A stretch of DNA of 34,159 nucleotides from an uncultured Pseudomonadales bacterium. GTDB lineage: Bacteria > Pseudomonadota > Gammaproteobacteria > Pseudomonadales > Porticoccaceae. The position numbers and the translations under genes are program-made. The stretch's first letter is position 1. Every line of letters begins with the position of its first letter. Under the pieces are notes generated by a model that saw only the letters and a list, made by a program, of their open reading frames with translations, had not been told where the DNA came from and ran no database searches. The stretch is taken from assembly GCA_905478975.1 (NCBI GenBank), contig CAJQKW010000046.1, forward strand, positions 1-34,159, read 5' to 3'. Shown piece by piece: positions 24,722-33,700 of this stretch.

Positions 24722-26578
24722 ATGTTAGACAGTTTTAGAAGCAACATGAAAGGCATCGCCTTCGGTATCGTTATCTTGATTGCCATTGTCTTCGCTTTTT
24801 CTGGTATAGGTTCACTGTCTATGTCCGGTAGTGGGGCTGATACAGCAGTCACCGTCAATGGTGAGAAGGTTACTGAGTTGAGTGTGCAGCGAGCCATCAA
24901 TGGCGAGAAGCGACGCATCCTCAGCGAAAATGAAGGCCTCGATGCCGCGATAGTCACCGACGAGCTTATTCGCCCGCAGGTGTTGGAACAAATAATTGGC
25001 CGCAAACTGCTTACCCAGGCGGCAAAATCTGCTGGTATGGGCGTCTCATCGCGCAGCACCAGCAAATTACTTCTAGCTACCCCGGCTTTTCAATCAGATG
25101 ATGGCCGTTTTGATCAGGATCTCTATCTCTACACCATTCGCAATCAGGGCTACACCAGTGGCACCTTTCTGGAAATGCTGAAAGGGGATATGTTGATTGA
25201 ACAGTATGTTCGCGGCTTTATGGCATCGGGTTTTACCACTGATAATGAAGTTGATCTGTTGGCCAGCATCACCGAACAGCAGCGCGATTATTACTACCTG
25301 ACTCTGCCACTACAGTCTTCGGTTAACGCTATCGAGCTGAGTGATGAGCAGGTTGAAACCTACTACCAAGCGAACAAGCAGAGCTATCAGGCAGCGGAAC
25401 AGGTTGTCATTGATTATATTGAGCTCAACCCGGCCCTGTTTAGCGCGACTCAAACGATTCCGGAAGAGCAGTCGAGAGCTCGCTATGAAGAGCAGCTTGA
25501 AACGCTCGACGCAACCACATCCCGTCAGGCGGCGCATATCCTTTTGGCAGATCCCAGCGACGAGACGCTAAACGAAATAAATCAAAAGTTGGCTGCCGGT
25601 GAGAGCTTTGAAGCCTTGGCCAAAGAGTACTCAGAAGATGTTGGCTCAGCAGACTTTGGTGGCGACCTCGGTTACACCTCTGGCGACACTTTCCCCGAGT
25701 CCTTTGAAGCGGCACTAGAAGCTCTTCAGCTGGGAGAAGTCTCGGCACCGGTATCGACCGATAGTGGCACGCACTTAATCAAGCTGCTGGACATACAGGA
25801 GCAGACCATTGATTTTGATACTGAGCGCGGGCGCATTGAACAAGAGCTGATTGCCGAGCTGACCGATGTCTGGTTAGTTGAGAAGTTAGCCAATTTGAAA
25901 GAGCTTAGCTACAACGCAGAGAGCCTTGCTGAGATTGCCGATGACCTCGAGTTGACTGCACAGGTCTCAGAGCCCTTTTCACGAGCCGGCGCCGCGGGCA
26001 TCAGTTCTAATAAGACCGTAGTCAATGCGGCCTTTAGTGCTGAAGTGCTAGAGGATAGCTATGCCAGCGAAGTGCTGGAGTTAGGGGGCGATCGCTACGT
26101 CGTACTGAAGCTGAACAAAGCCATTCCCGCGCGTCAGAAAGAATTGACTGAAGTGAAGGACACTGTAGTCGCAGCCCTGACTAATCAAATGGCTCGCGCC
26201 AATCTCGCCGCACAGGGCGCAGAATTGTTGGCCAGAGTTAGCTCCGGTGAGCAGATTGAAGCAGTAGCCAAAGCTGAAGAGCTAGACTGGCAAGTGGTTT
26301 TGGATGCCAAGCGCAGCACCGGTGGCGTCAATGCAGAGATCAAGCGTTTTGCTTTTCAGTTACCGGCCACCGCCACTGATGACATGATCGAGAGTTTTTA
26401 CACCCGCAGCGGCGACTTTGTTGTAGTGGCTTTAACCGATGTTGAAGCGGGAGATAGCCGCAAGCTAAGCAATGAGCAAAAAGCCAGTCTTAGTTATGCT
26501 GGCATATCAGCTACAGGTGGTCGCGAGTTGCAGGCAGTGCAGGTGAGCTTGCTCGAGAGTGCTGATATAGAGCGTTAG
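24722..26578 (+). CDS. ppiD: Peptidyl-prolyl isomerase/periplasmic chaperone PpiD
   Basis: A 618-residue inner-membrane-anchored periplasmic folding factor that acts near the SecYEG exit. It has a short cytoplasmic N-terminus (MLDSFRSNMKG) and one membrane segment at about 12-34 (IAFGIVILIAIVFAFSGIGSL). A SurA-like N-terminal chaperone region is at about 37-180, and a parvulin (PPIC) domain at about 267-360 (RQAAHILLADP, then FGGDLGYTSGDTFPESFE and SDSGTHLIKL-like end). A long C-terminal SurA-like region follows. Length matches E. coli PpiD (623). It is downstream of hupB as in related genomes, with its own start after a terminator. Confidence 0.95.
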   Translation: MLDSFRSNMKGIAFGIVILIAIVFAFSGIGSLSMSGSGADTAVTVNGEKVTELSVQRAINGEKRRILSENEGLDAAIVTDELIRPQVLEQIIGRKLLTQAAKSAGMGVSSRSTSKLLLATPAFQSDDGRFDQDLYLYTIRNQGYTSGTFLEMLKGDMLIEQYVRGFMASGFTTDNEVDLLASITEQQRDYYYLTLPLQSSVNAIELSDEQVETYYQANKQSYQAAEQVVIDYIELNPALFSATQTIPEEQSRARYEEQLETLDATTSRQAAHILLADPSDETLNEINQKLAAGESFEALAKEYSEDVGSADFGGDLGYTSGDTFPESFEAALEALQLGEVSAPVSTDSGTHLIKLLDIQEQTIDFDTERGRIEQELIAELTDVWLVEKLANLKELSYNAESLAEIADDLELTAQVSEPFSRAGAAGISSNKTVVNAAFSAEVLEDSYASEVLELGGDRYVVLKLNKAIPARQKELTEVKDTVVAALTNQMARANLAAQGAELLARVSSGEQIEAVAKAEELDWQVVLDAKRSTGGVNAEIKRFAFQLPATATDDMIESFYTRSGDFVVVALTDVEAGDSRKLSNEQKASLSYAGISATGGRELQAVQVSLLESADIER

Positions 26579-26586
26579 AGTGGGGC

Positions 26587-26661
26587 AGAGTCCTAAGGTT
26601 GAGAGCTCTGGAGTGCAGAGCTCTAGGGCTAAGAATTCTGCAGTTAAGAGCTTTCTAACTC
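26587..26661. repeat. Degenerate 15-bp tandem array, five units
   Basis: Units begin at 26587, 26602, 26617, 26632 and 26647. Each starts AGAG or AGAA followed by nnCT, with the common form AGAGCTCT/AGAGCTTTCT. The array begins 8 bp after the ppiD stop codon. The last units match the array at 5222-5266 in both sequence and period, so these are two copies of one repeat family. Confidence 0.75.
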
Positions 26662-26670
26662 AGACGTTTT

Positions 26671-26698
26671 AACAGGGGCTTTCTAACAGGGGCTTTCT
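26671..26698. repeat. Perfect 14-bp tandem duplication
   Basis: AACAGGGGCTTTCT at 26671-26684 and again at 26685-26698, identical. It shares the GCTTTCT core with the adjoining 15-bp array and probably arose by the same slippage. Confidence 0.9.
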
Positions 26699-26715
26699 AT
26701 TAAAGACTTTAACCC

Positions 26716-26738
26716 CTTGCAGGCTATCTGCCTGCAAG
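26716..26738. terminator. Hairpin between convergent ppiD and mltD, possible terminator
   Basis: CTTGCAGGC (26716-26724) pairs with GCCTGCAAG (26730-26738) around the loop TATCT. The 9-bp stem is perfect, but neither side has a T tract, so any termination would be inefficient or factor-dependent. The convergent position supports the role. Confidence 0.45.
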
Positions 26739-26809
26739 TCATTACCAAATTCCATTAGCTACATTAGCCATTAGCGCTAGAGAGACAAACAAAGGCTTTG
26801 CTGAAAGGT

Positions 26810-28468
26810 TCAGATTTTCAGCGCGTTGATAAACAGTGTCAGGCGCTGACCCGGCTGCAACAGCGCGCTGCGACCAATCTTATTCCACCCTGTAATATCC
26901 GATATTGCAACATCAAAGCGGCTCGCGATAAGCGACAGTGAATCTCCGCGTCTTACCCGGTAAGACAGCTTGCGCACATGCTTCGACTTCACTTCGGCGT
27001 TCTTGCTGCCCACCACTAATCGCTCATTGAGCTGTAAGGTATTGCTGGATAATTTATTGGTCTCACGCAGACGTTTAATACTGGTATTAAACTGCTTAGC
27101 GATAGACCAGAGTGAATCGCCGCGGCTGACAGTATGGTAGCGAGGCTCTTGAGCGCCACTCTTCGGGGCACTGCTTGCATAGCTACCATTGTCTCCGGCA
27201 TGGGGAATCAGCAATACCTGCCGAATCCGCAGACGGTCATTTTTTAGATTGTTGCGCTCGCGCAACCAAGAGACTGGGATATCAAAGCGCAGCGCTATTT
27301 CAGAGAGGGTATCACCGTTGACCACTGCGTACTCGGTGTGCGGCACCCAGGTTTTGGGGTCAGTTGTCGCCATCATGTCCCGCAGAGGCTGTGCACTACC
27401 CACAGGTAACAATAGACTATGGGTGTTTTGCGGCGGCGTTAGAGCACGGCGATAGGCCGGGTTAAGTCGTGTGAAGTCGGCGATTTCAATATCACTGAGC
27501 TGAATAACTTTGCCCAGATCGATCTGCGAGCTAATCTCGACAATCTCAAAATAGGGCTGGTTAGCGATGCTCGGTAGCTCCAGGTCGTACTTGTCGGGGT
27601 CGCGGATCAGGGTCGCCAGAGCCAGTAGCTGTGGCACATAGTTGCGGGTTTCTCGGGGCAGCGAGATGGACCAAAAATCCGTGCCTTTCTGCGCTTTGCG
27701 ATTGCGTCGAATGGATTTGGCGACATTTCCCTGGCCTGAGTTATAGGCCGCCAGCGCCAACAGCCAATCCTTGTCAAAGCGTCGGTGCAGGCGGGTCAGG
27801 TAGGTAATGGCCGCATCAGTGGAGGCGACAACATCCCGTCGTCCGTCGTACCAGCGATCGCGACGCAGCCCCAGAGAGGCGCCTGTCGAGGGCATAAACT
27901 GCCAGAGACCCACGGCATGACTGTGGGAATAGGCGAGGGGATCATAGGTGCTCTCAACAATGGGCAGCAGAGCCAATTCCAATGGCAGCCCGGCTTCAGC
28001 CAGTTGCTCGGTGACATAGTAAATAAAGGGTTTGGCACGGCCAAAAACTGTCTCCAGGTAGCTTGGATTACGCAGATACCAATCTCGCTGTTTGGCCACG
28101 CTTGCCGGCATAGTTTCCGGTGTTAAGGCAAAGCCGTCACGCAGGCGTTGCCACAAATCAATAGACACATTTTCAGAGGTTGGCAGATTTACAGTGCTGG
28201 CAATAGCCTCACTACTTTCAGCGGACCCTCTTACCAAGGCCTCTTCTGTTGTTGTCGATACTGGGACTGCGTCTATAGCCTCTGAGCTGTTATCGGCATT
28301 GACTGGAACTGCTGTCTCCAGGAGCAGGGTATCGGGGCTTGACTCTGGCTCTAGCTCTGGCAGTAGTACACAGCTGGCTGTTATCAGCGCCAGCAGGCTG
28401 AGGATTAGGCCCGAGTGCAGAGGTCGCTCGCGGGATACAGATAGGGCTTTTGGCACATCAGGCAACAA
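26810..28468 (-). CDS. mltD: Membrane-bound lytic murein transglycosylase D with three LysM repeats
   Basis: A 552-residue lipoprotein that cleaves peptidoglycan glycan strands to 1,6-anhydro-muropeptides. The signal peptide has a hydrophobic core LILSLLALITA and lipobox-like TASC with Cys33. An acidic Ser/Thr-rich linker (34-100) precedes the SLT catalytic domain at about 140-270, with catalytic Glu172 in PIVESTYDP and GLWQFMPSTG (187-196). Three LysM peptidoglycan-binding repeats follow near the C-terminus (starting at YAVVNGDTL, YHTVSRGDSL and YRVRRGDSL). Length exceeds E. coli MltD (452) because of one more LysM and the linker. It is divergent from the methyltransferase gene. Confidence 0.95.
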   Translation of the reverse strand: MLPDVPKALSVSRERPLHSGLILSLLALITASCVLLPELEPESSPDTLLLETAVPVNADNSSEAIDAVPVSTTTEEALVRGSAESSEAIASTVNLPTSENVSIDLWQRLRDGFALTPETMPASVAKQRDWYLRNPSYLETVFGRAKPFIYYVTEQLAEAGLPLELALLPIVESTYDPLAYSHSHAVGLWQFMPSTGASLGLRRDRWYDGRRDVVASTDAAITYLTRLHRRFDKDWLLALAAYNSGQGNVAKSIRRNRKAQKGTDFWSISLPRETRNYVPQLLALATLIRDPDKYDLELPSIANQPYFEIVEISSQIDLGKVIQLSDIEIADFTRLNPAYRRALTPPQNTHSLLLPVGSAQPLRDMMATTDPKTWVPHTEYAVVNGDTLSEIALRFDIPVSWLRERNNLKNDRLRIRQVLLIPHAGDNGSYASSAPKSGAQEPRYHTVSRGDSLWSIAKQFNTSIKRLRETNKLSSNTLQLNERLVVGSKNAEVKSKHVRKLSYRVRRGDSLSLIASRFDVAISDITGWNKIGRSALLQPGQRLTLFINALKI

Positions 28469-28565
28469 AGTGAATACTCTTAATCTTTATGTTGGGCGGG
28501 ATTGTAACGATCAGCCGCAGACGAAACAATCATCGGTTTCACAGGCCTCTGAATGGCAATGGGTT

Positions 28566-29591
28566 ATGTCTCAACTTGATGATCTCAGAACAGGTCATCA
28601 TCCACTGGCCTTTATCCGACTCAGAGAACATAATATGCCATATGAAAACTACCTTGTTTTTGACGCCTTTTTCGGGGCTTTTTATTCCATGCTTTTAAAG
28701 CGTCTACGCCGCGCCGGCGAGCGCCTGCTCAATCGGCTCAAGGTCAATGAGCTGGCCAGCGCATCTGCGGATCTGCGGTGCTGGCTCGAGAGTGATTTTG
28801 GCCGTTATCTGCTCCGCCATGAACGCCATATGCTGCGTCAGACCTTATCCAAACTGCCTGGTTATCGGCTATTGCGCTTAGGCCTTAGCGAAGACACCGA
28901 CACTCTCGACTGCTTTGATCATATTCATCGCTTCAGCATGCATCCTTCGGAATTTAAAGCCGGTCATGGGGCCATTTCAAGTTATACGGAATTGCCCTTG
29001 ATGTCGGAAACCGTCGATGGGATGTTGCTGCATCACGCGCTGGAGTTCTCCACTTCACCGCGAGCGGTGTTGGCCGAAGCCAGCAGGGTGGTGATGCCCG
29101 GCGGCCATCTGGTGCTCTGTATGCTCAACCCCTACGGCCCCATGGGCATACTTAAATTTCCCATGCAGCTGTTCTCAAAACAGGCCCAGTACCGTTTTCA
29201 CAACCTGCGTATGAGCCGGGTGATCGACTGGCTGTCGCTGCTCAATTTTCATGTCGTAGAAATTGAACATGGCGCCTATAATCCCCCGCTCAATTCACCT
29301 CGCTGGGTCGAACATGAGAGTCCCTGGGAGCGAGCCTGCCAAAAGATTCGCTTTCCATTGGGCAATATCTATATGATCCACGCGGTCAAACGAGTTCCGC
29401 GAGGTATCAAGACCACCGCGCCGGTATGGAAGCGTGCAGCCAATAATGGTTTCCGCACCTCGAGTGGGGTTAAACAGGCTCGCCATAGTGCAAACAGCAG
29501 CACTAACAGTAGCCGCAATAGCAACCGCAATAGACCAAACAATCAAGCATTTACCAGCAAGACCCTAAGGGCCGATCATGAAAGCAGTTGA
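28566..29591 (+). CDS. SAM-dependent methyltransferase, YafS-like
   Basis: A 341-residue class I methyltransferase-fold protein (Methyltransf_11 type) of unknown substrate. The core has [11 protein letters not shown] (motif I region, glycine-poor), [43 protein letters not shown] (motifs II and III) and a C-terminal [24 protein letters not shown]. coli YafS occupies the same place beside rnhA. The start is uncertain: the frame is open far upstream across the mltD start. ATG 28566 or ATG 28635 (318 residues) are the sensible options, and I pick 28566 to leave room for the divergent promoters. The last 45 residues are Ser/Asn/Arg-rich low complexity. The gene overlaps rnhA by 14 bp. Confidence 0.82.
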   Translation: MSQLDDLRTGHHPLAFIRLREHNMPYENYLVFDAFFGAFYSMLLKRLRRAGERLLNRLKVNELASASADLRCWLESDFGRYLLRHERHMLRQTLSKLPGYRLLRLGLSEDTDTLDCFDHIHRFSMHPSEFKAGHGAISSYTELPLMSETVDGMLLHHALEFSTSPRAVLAEASRVVMPGGHLVLCMLNPYGPMGILKFPMQLFSKQAQYRFHNLRMSRVIDWLSLLNFHVVEIEHGAYNPPLNSPRWVEHESPWERACQKIRFPLGNIYMIHAVKRVPRGIKTTAPVWKRAANNGFRTSSGVKQARHSANSSTNSSRNSNRNRPNNQAFTSKTLRADHESS

Positions 29592-30009
29592 ATTATTTAC
29601 CGATGGCGCTTGTCGCGGCAACCCGGGCCCAGGTGGCTGGGGCGTATTGATGCGCTACGGTGACAAGGAGAAAAGCCTCTGCGGCGGTGAGGCGGATACC
29701 ACCAATAACCGTATGGAGTTAACCGCGGTTATTGAGGGCATAGCCGCCCTCAGTCAGCCCTGCAAAATATCTGTTACCTCGGACTCCACCTATGTGCTCA
29801 AAGGGGTTCAGGAATGGATGCCGGCATGGAAAAAGCGCAATTGGAAAACCGCCAGCAAAAAGCCGGTAAAGAATGTTGATCTGTGGCAGAAACTCGATGC
29901 CGTGATTACGCAACATGATATTGATTGGCACTGGGTAAAAGGGCACAGTGGACACGCTGAAAATGAAATTGCCGATCAGCTGGCCAACCGCGGTATCGAC
30001 GAGCTTTAA
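29578..30009 (+). CDS. rnhA: Ribonuclease HI
   Basis: A 143-residue cytoplasmic endonuclease that cuts the RNA strand of RNA-DNA hybrids. The catalytic carboxylates are all present: Asp9 in [17 protein letters not shown], Glu47 in TNNRMELTA, Asp69 in TSDSTYV and Asp133 in EIADQLA, plus His123 in VKGHSGH. The basic handle region [17 protein letters not shown] (83-99) is present. Translation is coupled to the preceding gene by a 14-bp overlap. dnaQ follows after 37 bp. The rnhA-dnaQ pairing is common in gammaproteobacteria, but in E. coli the two are divergent, whereas here they run in the same direction. Confidence 0.98.
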   Translation: MKAVELFTDGACRGNPGPGGWGVLMRYGDKEKSLCGGEADTTNNRMELTAVIEGIAALSQPCKISVTSDSTYVLKGVQEWMPAWKKRNWKTASKKPVKNVDLWQKLDAVITQHDIDWHWVKGHSGHAENEIADQLANRGIDEL

Positions 30010-30046
30010 CCGCCTAATAAACACAAAAATATAAGCAGCAGAAACC

Positions 30047-30766
30047 ATGAGACAGATCGTCCTCGACACAGAGACTACCGGCCTAGAAACCTCACAGGAC
30101 CACCGTATTATTGAAATCGGCTGTGTCGAGCTGGTGGGGCGCAAGCTCACCGGCAGGCACTACCATCAATACGTCAATCCCCAGCGCAAAGTCGATGCCG
30201 GCGCCATGGAAGTTCATGGTATTAGCGATCAATTTCTCGAGGACAAACCGCTGTTTGAAACCGTCGCCCGGGAGTTTCTTGAATTTGTCGACGGCGCCGA
30301 TCTAATTATTCATAACGCCCCCTTTGATGTCGGCTTTATCAACCATGAAATCGCCAAGCTAAAAGGTGCCTATCAGGTCATCGAGAGCGGCTGTCGCATC
30401 ATCGATACCTTGGCCCTGGCACGACAAAAGCACCCGGGACAGAAAAACAATCTCGACGCCCTGTGTAAGCGCTATGGCGTCGATAACTCCCAGCGCGATC
30501 TCCACGGCGCACTCTTGGATGCCGAAATTCTCGCCGACGTCTATCTGCTGATGACCGGCGGACAGGTGAACCTCAATATCAGTGGCCAGCAATCTGCCGA
30601 TGGCGGTCAAGACGGCAGCCGCGGTGGTATTCGTCGTCTAACTCAAGATCGCCAGCCGCTGCCTGTTGTCACCGCCAGTCAGGAAGAGGTAGAACTCCAC
30701 CAACAGAAGCTCGATGCGATTCATAAAAGCAGCGGCAACTGTGTCTGGATGAATGGCGGCGACTGA
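30047..30766 (+). CDS. dnaQ: DNA polymerase III epsilon subunit, 3'-5' proofreading exonuclease
   Basis: A 239-residue DEDDh exonuclease of the replicative polymerase. ExoI is VLDTETTGL with Asp7 and Glu9, ExoII is HNAPFDVGFIN (Asp near 92), and ExoIII ends in DLHGALLDAEILADVYL with the general-base His and the last Asp. After the domain, GGQVNLNI matches the place and form of the beta-clamp-binding motif of E. coli epsilon (QTSMAF). The C-terminal tail, ending SSGNCVWMNGGD, corresponds to the alpha-binding segment. Length is normal. hrpA starts 9 bp later. Confidence 0.96.
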   Translation: MRQIVLDTETTGLETSQDHRIIEIGCVELVGRKLTGRHYHQYVNPQRKVDAGAMEVHGISDQFLEDKPLFETVAREFLEFVDGADLIIHNAPFDVGFINHEIAKLKGAYQVIESGCRIIDTLALARQKHPGQKNNLDALCKRYGVDNSQRDLHGALLDAEILADVYLLMTGGQVNLNISGQQSADGGQDGSRGGIRRLTQDRQPLPVVTASQEEVELHQQKLDAIHKSSGNCVWMNGGD

Positions 30767-30775
30767 TACCTAACC

Positions 30776-33700
30776 ATGACCATGCCGCCAGCGCCTGACC
30801 TACCCAGCGGTCAGCAAGACTTTCAGCGCCTCCAGCTGTTGGTCGACGAGACCGCCAGTACTCGAGATAGCTTTAGACTCAGCCGCCAGCTGAGGGAACT
30901 GGCGCAGCAGTTTAAACGCGGTCGCGATATCAGCAGCGGCTGGCAACAGTGGCATACAGGGCTGTTAAAAACCCAAGCCTTGACCGACAGCCGCCGTCAG
31001 ACAATTCCCAACTTCACCTATCCCGAACTGCCAGTCAGCGCCAGAGCCGATGAAATTGCCGAACTGCTGAGCAAGCACCAGGTGATCGTGGTCGCCGGTG
31101 AAACCGGGTCCGGTAAAACCACCCAGATACCGAAGATTTGCCTGCAAGCCGGGCGCGGAGTCAGAGGCCTTATTGGTCATACCCAGCCGCGACGAATCGC
31201 CGCACGGACCGTCGCCACCCGCATCGCCGAAGAGCTCAAGGTCAAAATGGGTGAAGCGGTAGGCTATCAGGTGCGCTTCTCCGACCAGAGTTCCCCCAAC
31301 AGTCTGATCAAGTTGATGACCGACGGTATATTGCTGGCAGAGATTCAGCGGGATCGTTTTCTCAGTGCCTATGACACATTGATTATTGACGAAGCCCACG
31401 AGCGCAGCCTGAATATTGATTTTCTGCTCGGCTATCTGAAAAATCTATTGCCCCAGCGTCCCGATCTCAAAATCATCATCACCTCGGCGACCATTGATGT
31501 GGCCAAGTTTTCTAAACATTTTAACGACGCACCAGTGGTTGAAGTCTCGGGTCGCAGTTTTCCGGTAGAGGTTATCTACAACCACCCGGATACAGTGGAG
31601 ACTGATCGCGATCAGATGATTGTCGACTGTCTGCAAGATATTCACAGCAATCAAAAGGCTGGCGATGTACTAATTTTCCTTAGCGGCGAACGTGAAATCC
31701 GCGAAGTGAATCTGGCGATTAAACGGGCGCAACTACCCCATACAGAAGTGGTGCCTCTCTATGCTCGGCTCAGCCTAGCGGAACAGAGCAGAATCTTCTC
31801 AGCCCATCGGGGGAGGCGTATTGTACTCAGTACCAATGTCGCGGAAACCTCACTCACGGTGCCCGGTATTCGCTATGTTATCGATACCGGCAGGGCGCGA
31901 GTCTCGCGTTATAGTTTCCGTACCAAGGTGCAGCGCCTGCCTATCGAGGCGATCTCACAGGCCAGTGCCAATCAGCGCGCGGGGCGCTGTGGTCGGGTTG
32001 CCGATGGTGTCTGTTATCGACTCTATTCCGAAGAAGACTTTCAGGGCCGACCCGCCTTTACCGACCCAGAAATAATACGCACCAATCTCGCCGCGGTGAT
32101 ATTGCAGATGCTGCATCTAAGAATCGGCGATATCCGCAACTTCCCCTTTGTCGATCCCCCAGATCACCGCATGATCAGCGATGGCTTTAAGCTGTTGGAA
32201 GAATTGCAGGCGGTGACCGAAGACGGCAAATTGAGCAGTCTTGGCAAACGTTTGGTGAATATTCCCCTGGACCCGCGGTTTGCACGGATGCTTTTAGAGA
32301 GCGCCAACAATGGTTGTCTCGCCGAAGTGATGATTATCACCACCGGCTTAAGTATTCAGGATCCCCGTGAGCGTCCCGCCGATAAACAGCAGGCCGCGGA
32401 TCAGAGCCATAAAAAATGGCAGGAGCCGAACTCGGATTTTGTCTCGTTGCTAAATTTGTGGCGTCACTTTGAAGAGCAGCGTCAGCAGCTCTCAGGCAAT
32501 CAATACAGCCGCTACTGCAAGAGCAATCATGTCTCCTATCTACGTATGCGCGAATGGCGTGACCTCCATCATCAGGTACACACAGCCTGTCGCGGACTTA
32601 AGCTGACGTCCAATACTGAGCCCGCAGAGCAGGATGCCATTCATCGCTCAATTCTCTCTGGACTGCTGGGACAGGTGGGTATTCTTCAGGACAAGTGGGA
32701 ATACCTCGGCACCCGCAATCGCAAGTTCTTTATCTTTCCCGGCTCCGGTTTAAGTAAAAAGCCACCGAAGTGGCTGATGGCTGGCTCATTGATGGAGACC
32801 ACCAAACAGTTCGCCTTGACCGTTGCCAAAATCGACTCTGACTGGCTCGAGCCCCTGGCCGCGCACCTGGTGAAAAAGAGTTACAGCGAGCCCTTCTACA
32901 ATAAAAAGTCCGGCCAGGTGATGGCCAAAGAGCGCCAGACATTGTTTGGCCTGAGTATTGTCGAAAACAAAAATCGCGTCTATGGACAGGTTGCACCCCA
33001 AGAAGCGCGCAAAGTCTTTGTTCAGCAGGCTTTGGTGGAAGAGGGCTATCGCGGCAAGGGCGAGTTTTACGCTCACAACCACAAGCTGGTGGAAGAGCTA
33101 CAGGCTCTGGAAGATCGCTTTCGCCGCCGCGACTTACTAGTAGAACAGCAGGCGATATTCGACTTCTATGATCAGCTGGTTCCCGAAGGTATCTACAATC
33201 TCGCCGCCTTTGAAAAATGGCGCAAGCAAGCCGAGGCCAAAAATCCCAAGCTGTTGATGCTGGAAAAAGAGTACCTGTTGCTGCGCGGGCTGTCTCAGGA
33301 TGAGCAGGCGCAGTTCCCGGAAAGCATCAGCTGTGATGGTATTCCCTTCCAGCTGCGCTATCACTTTCAGCCTGGCCATGTGGAAGACGGCGTCAGTGCC
33401 GTGCTGCCACTGGCACTGTTACATCAGCTGCCGAGGTACTTTTTTGAATGGCTGGTGCCGGGCATGCTACGGGACAAATGTATCGCCCTAGTGAAGAGTT
33501 TGCCGAAACAGACAAGGCGACATTTTGTGCCGGTGCCCGACCATGTGGATGTGTTTCTGCGCAAGGCCAAACCCCAGGACCGACCTCTTACTGAGGTACT
33601 GGCCGAGCATTTGCGTACCGTTAGCGGGGTGATCATTGATCCGGAGCAGTGGCGCCAGGAAAGTCTGGATAACTGGTATCAGATGAATTTTGTGCTCGAG

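Noticed and set aside
28092-28565. The methyltransferase frame is open back to an ATG at 28092
   Set aside because: That stretch lies over the N-terminal coding region of mltD on the other strand, has low-complexity Ser/Arg composition and matches no family. The true start is at or after 28470.
30965-31399. A 144-residue minus-strand frame inside hrpA
   Set aside because: It lies opposite the helicase ATP-binding motifs and shows no signal or family resemblance.
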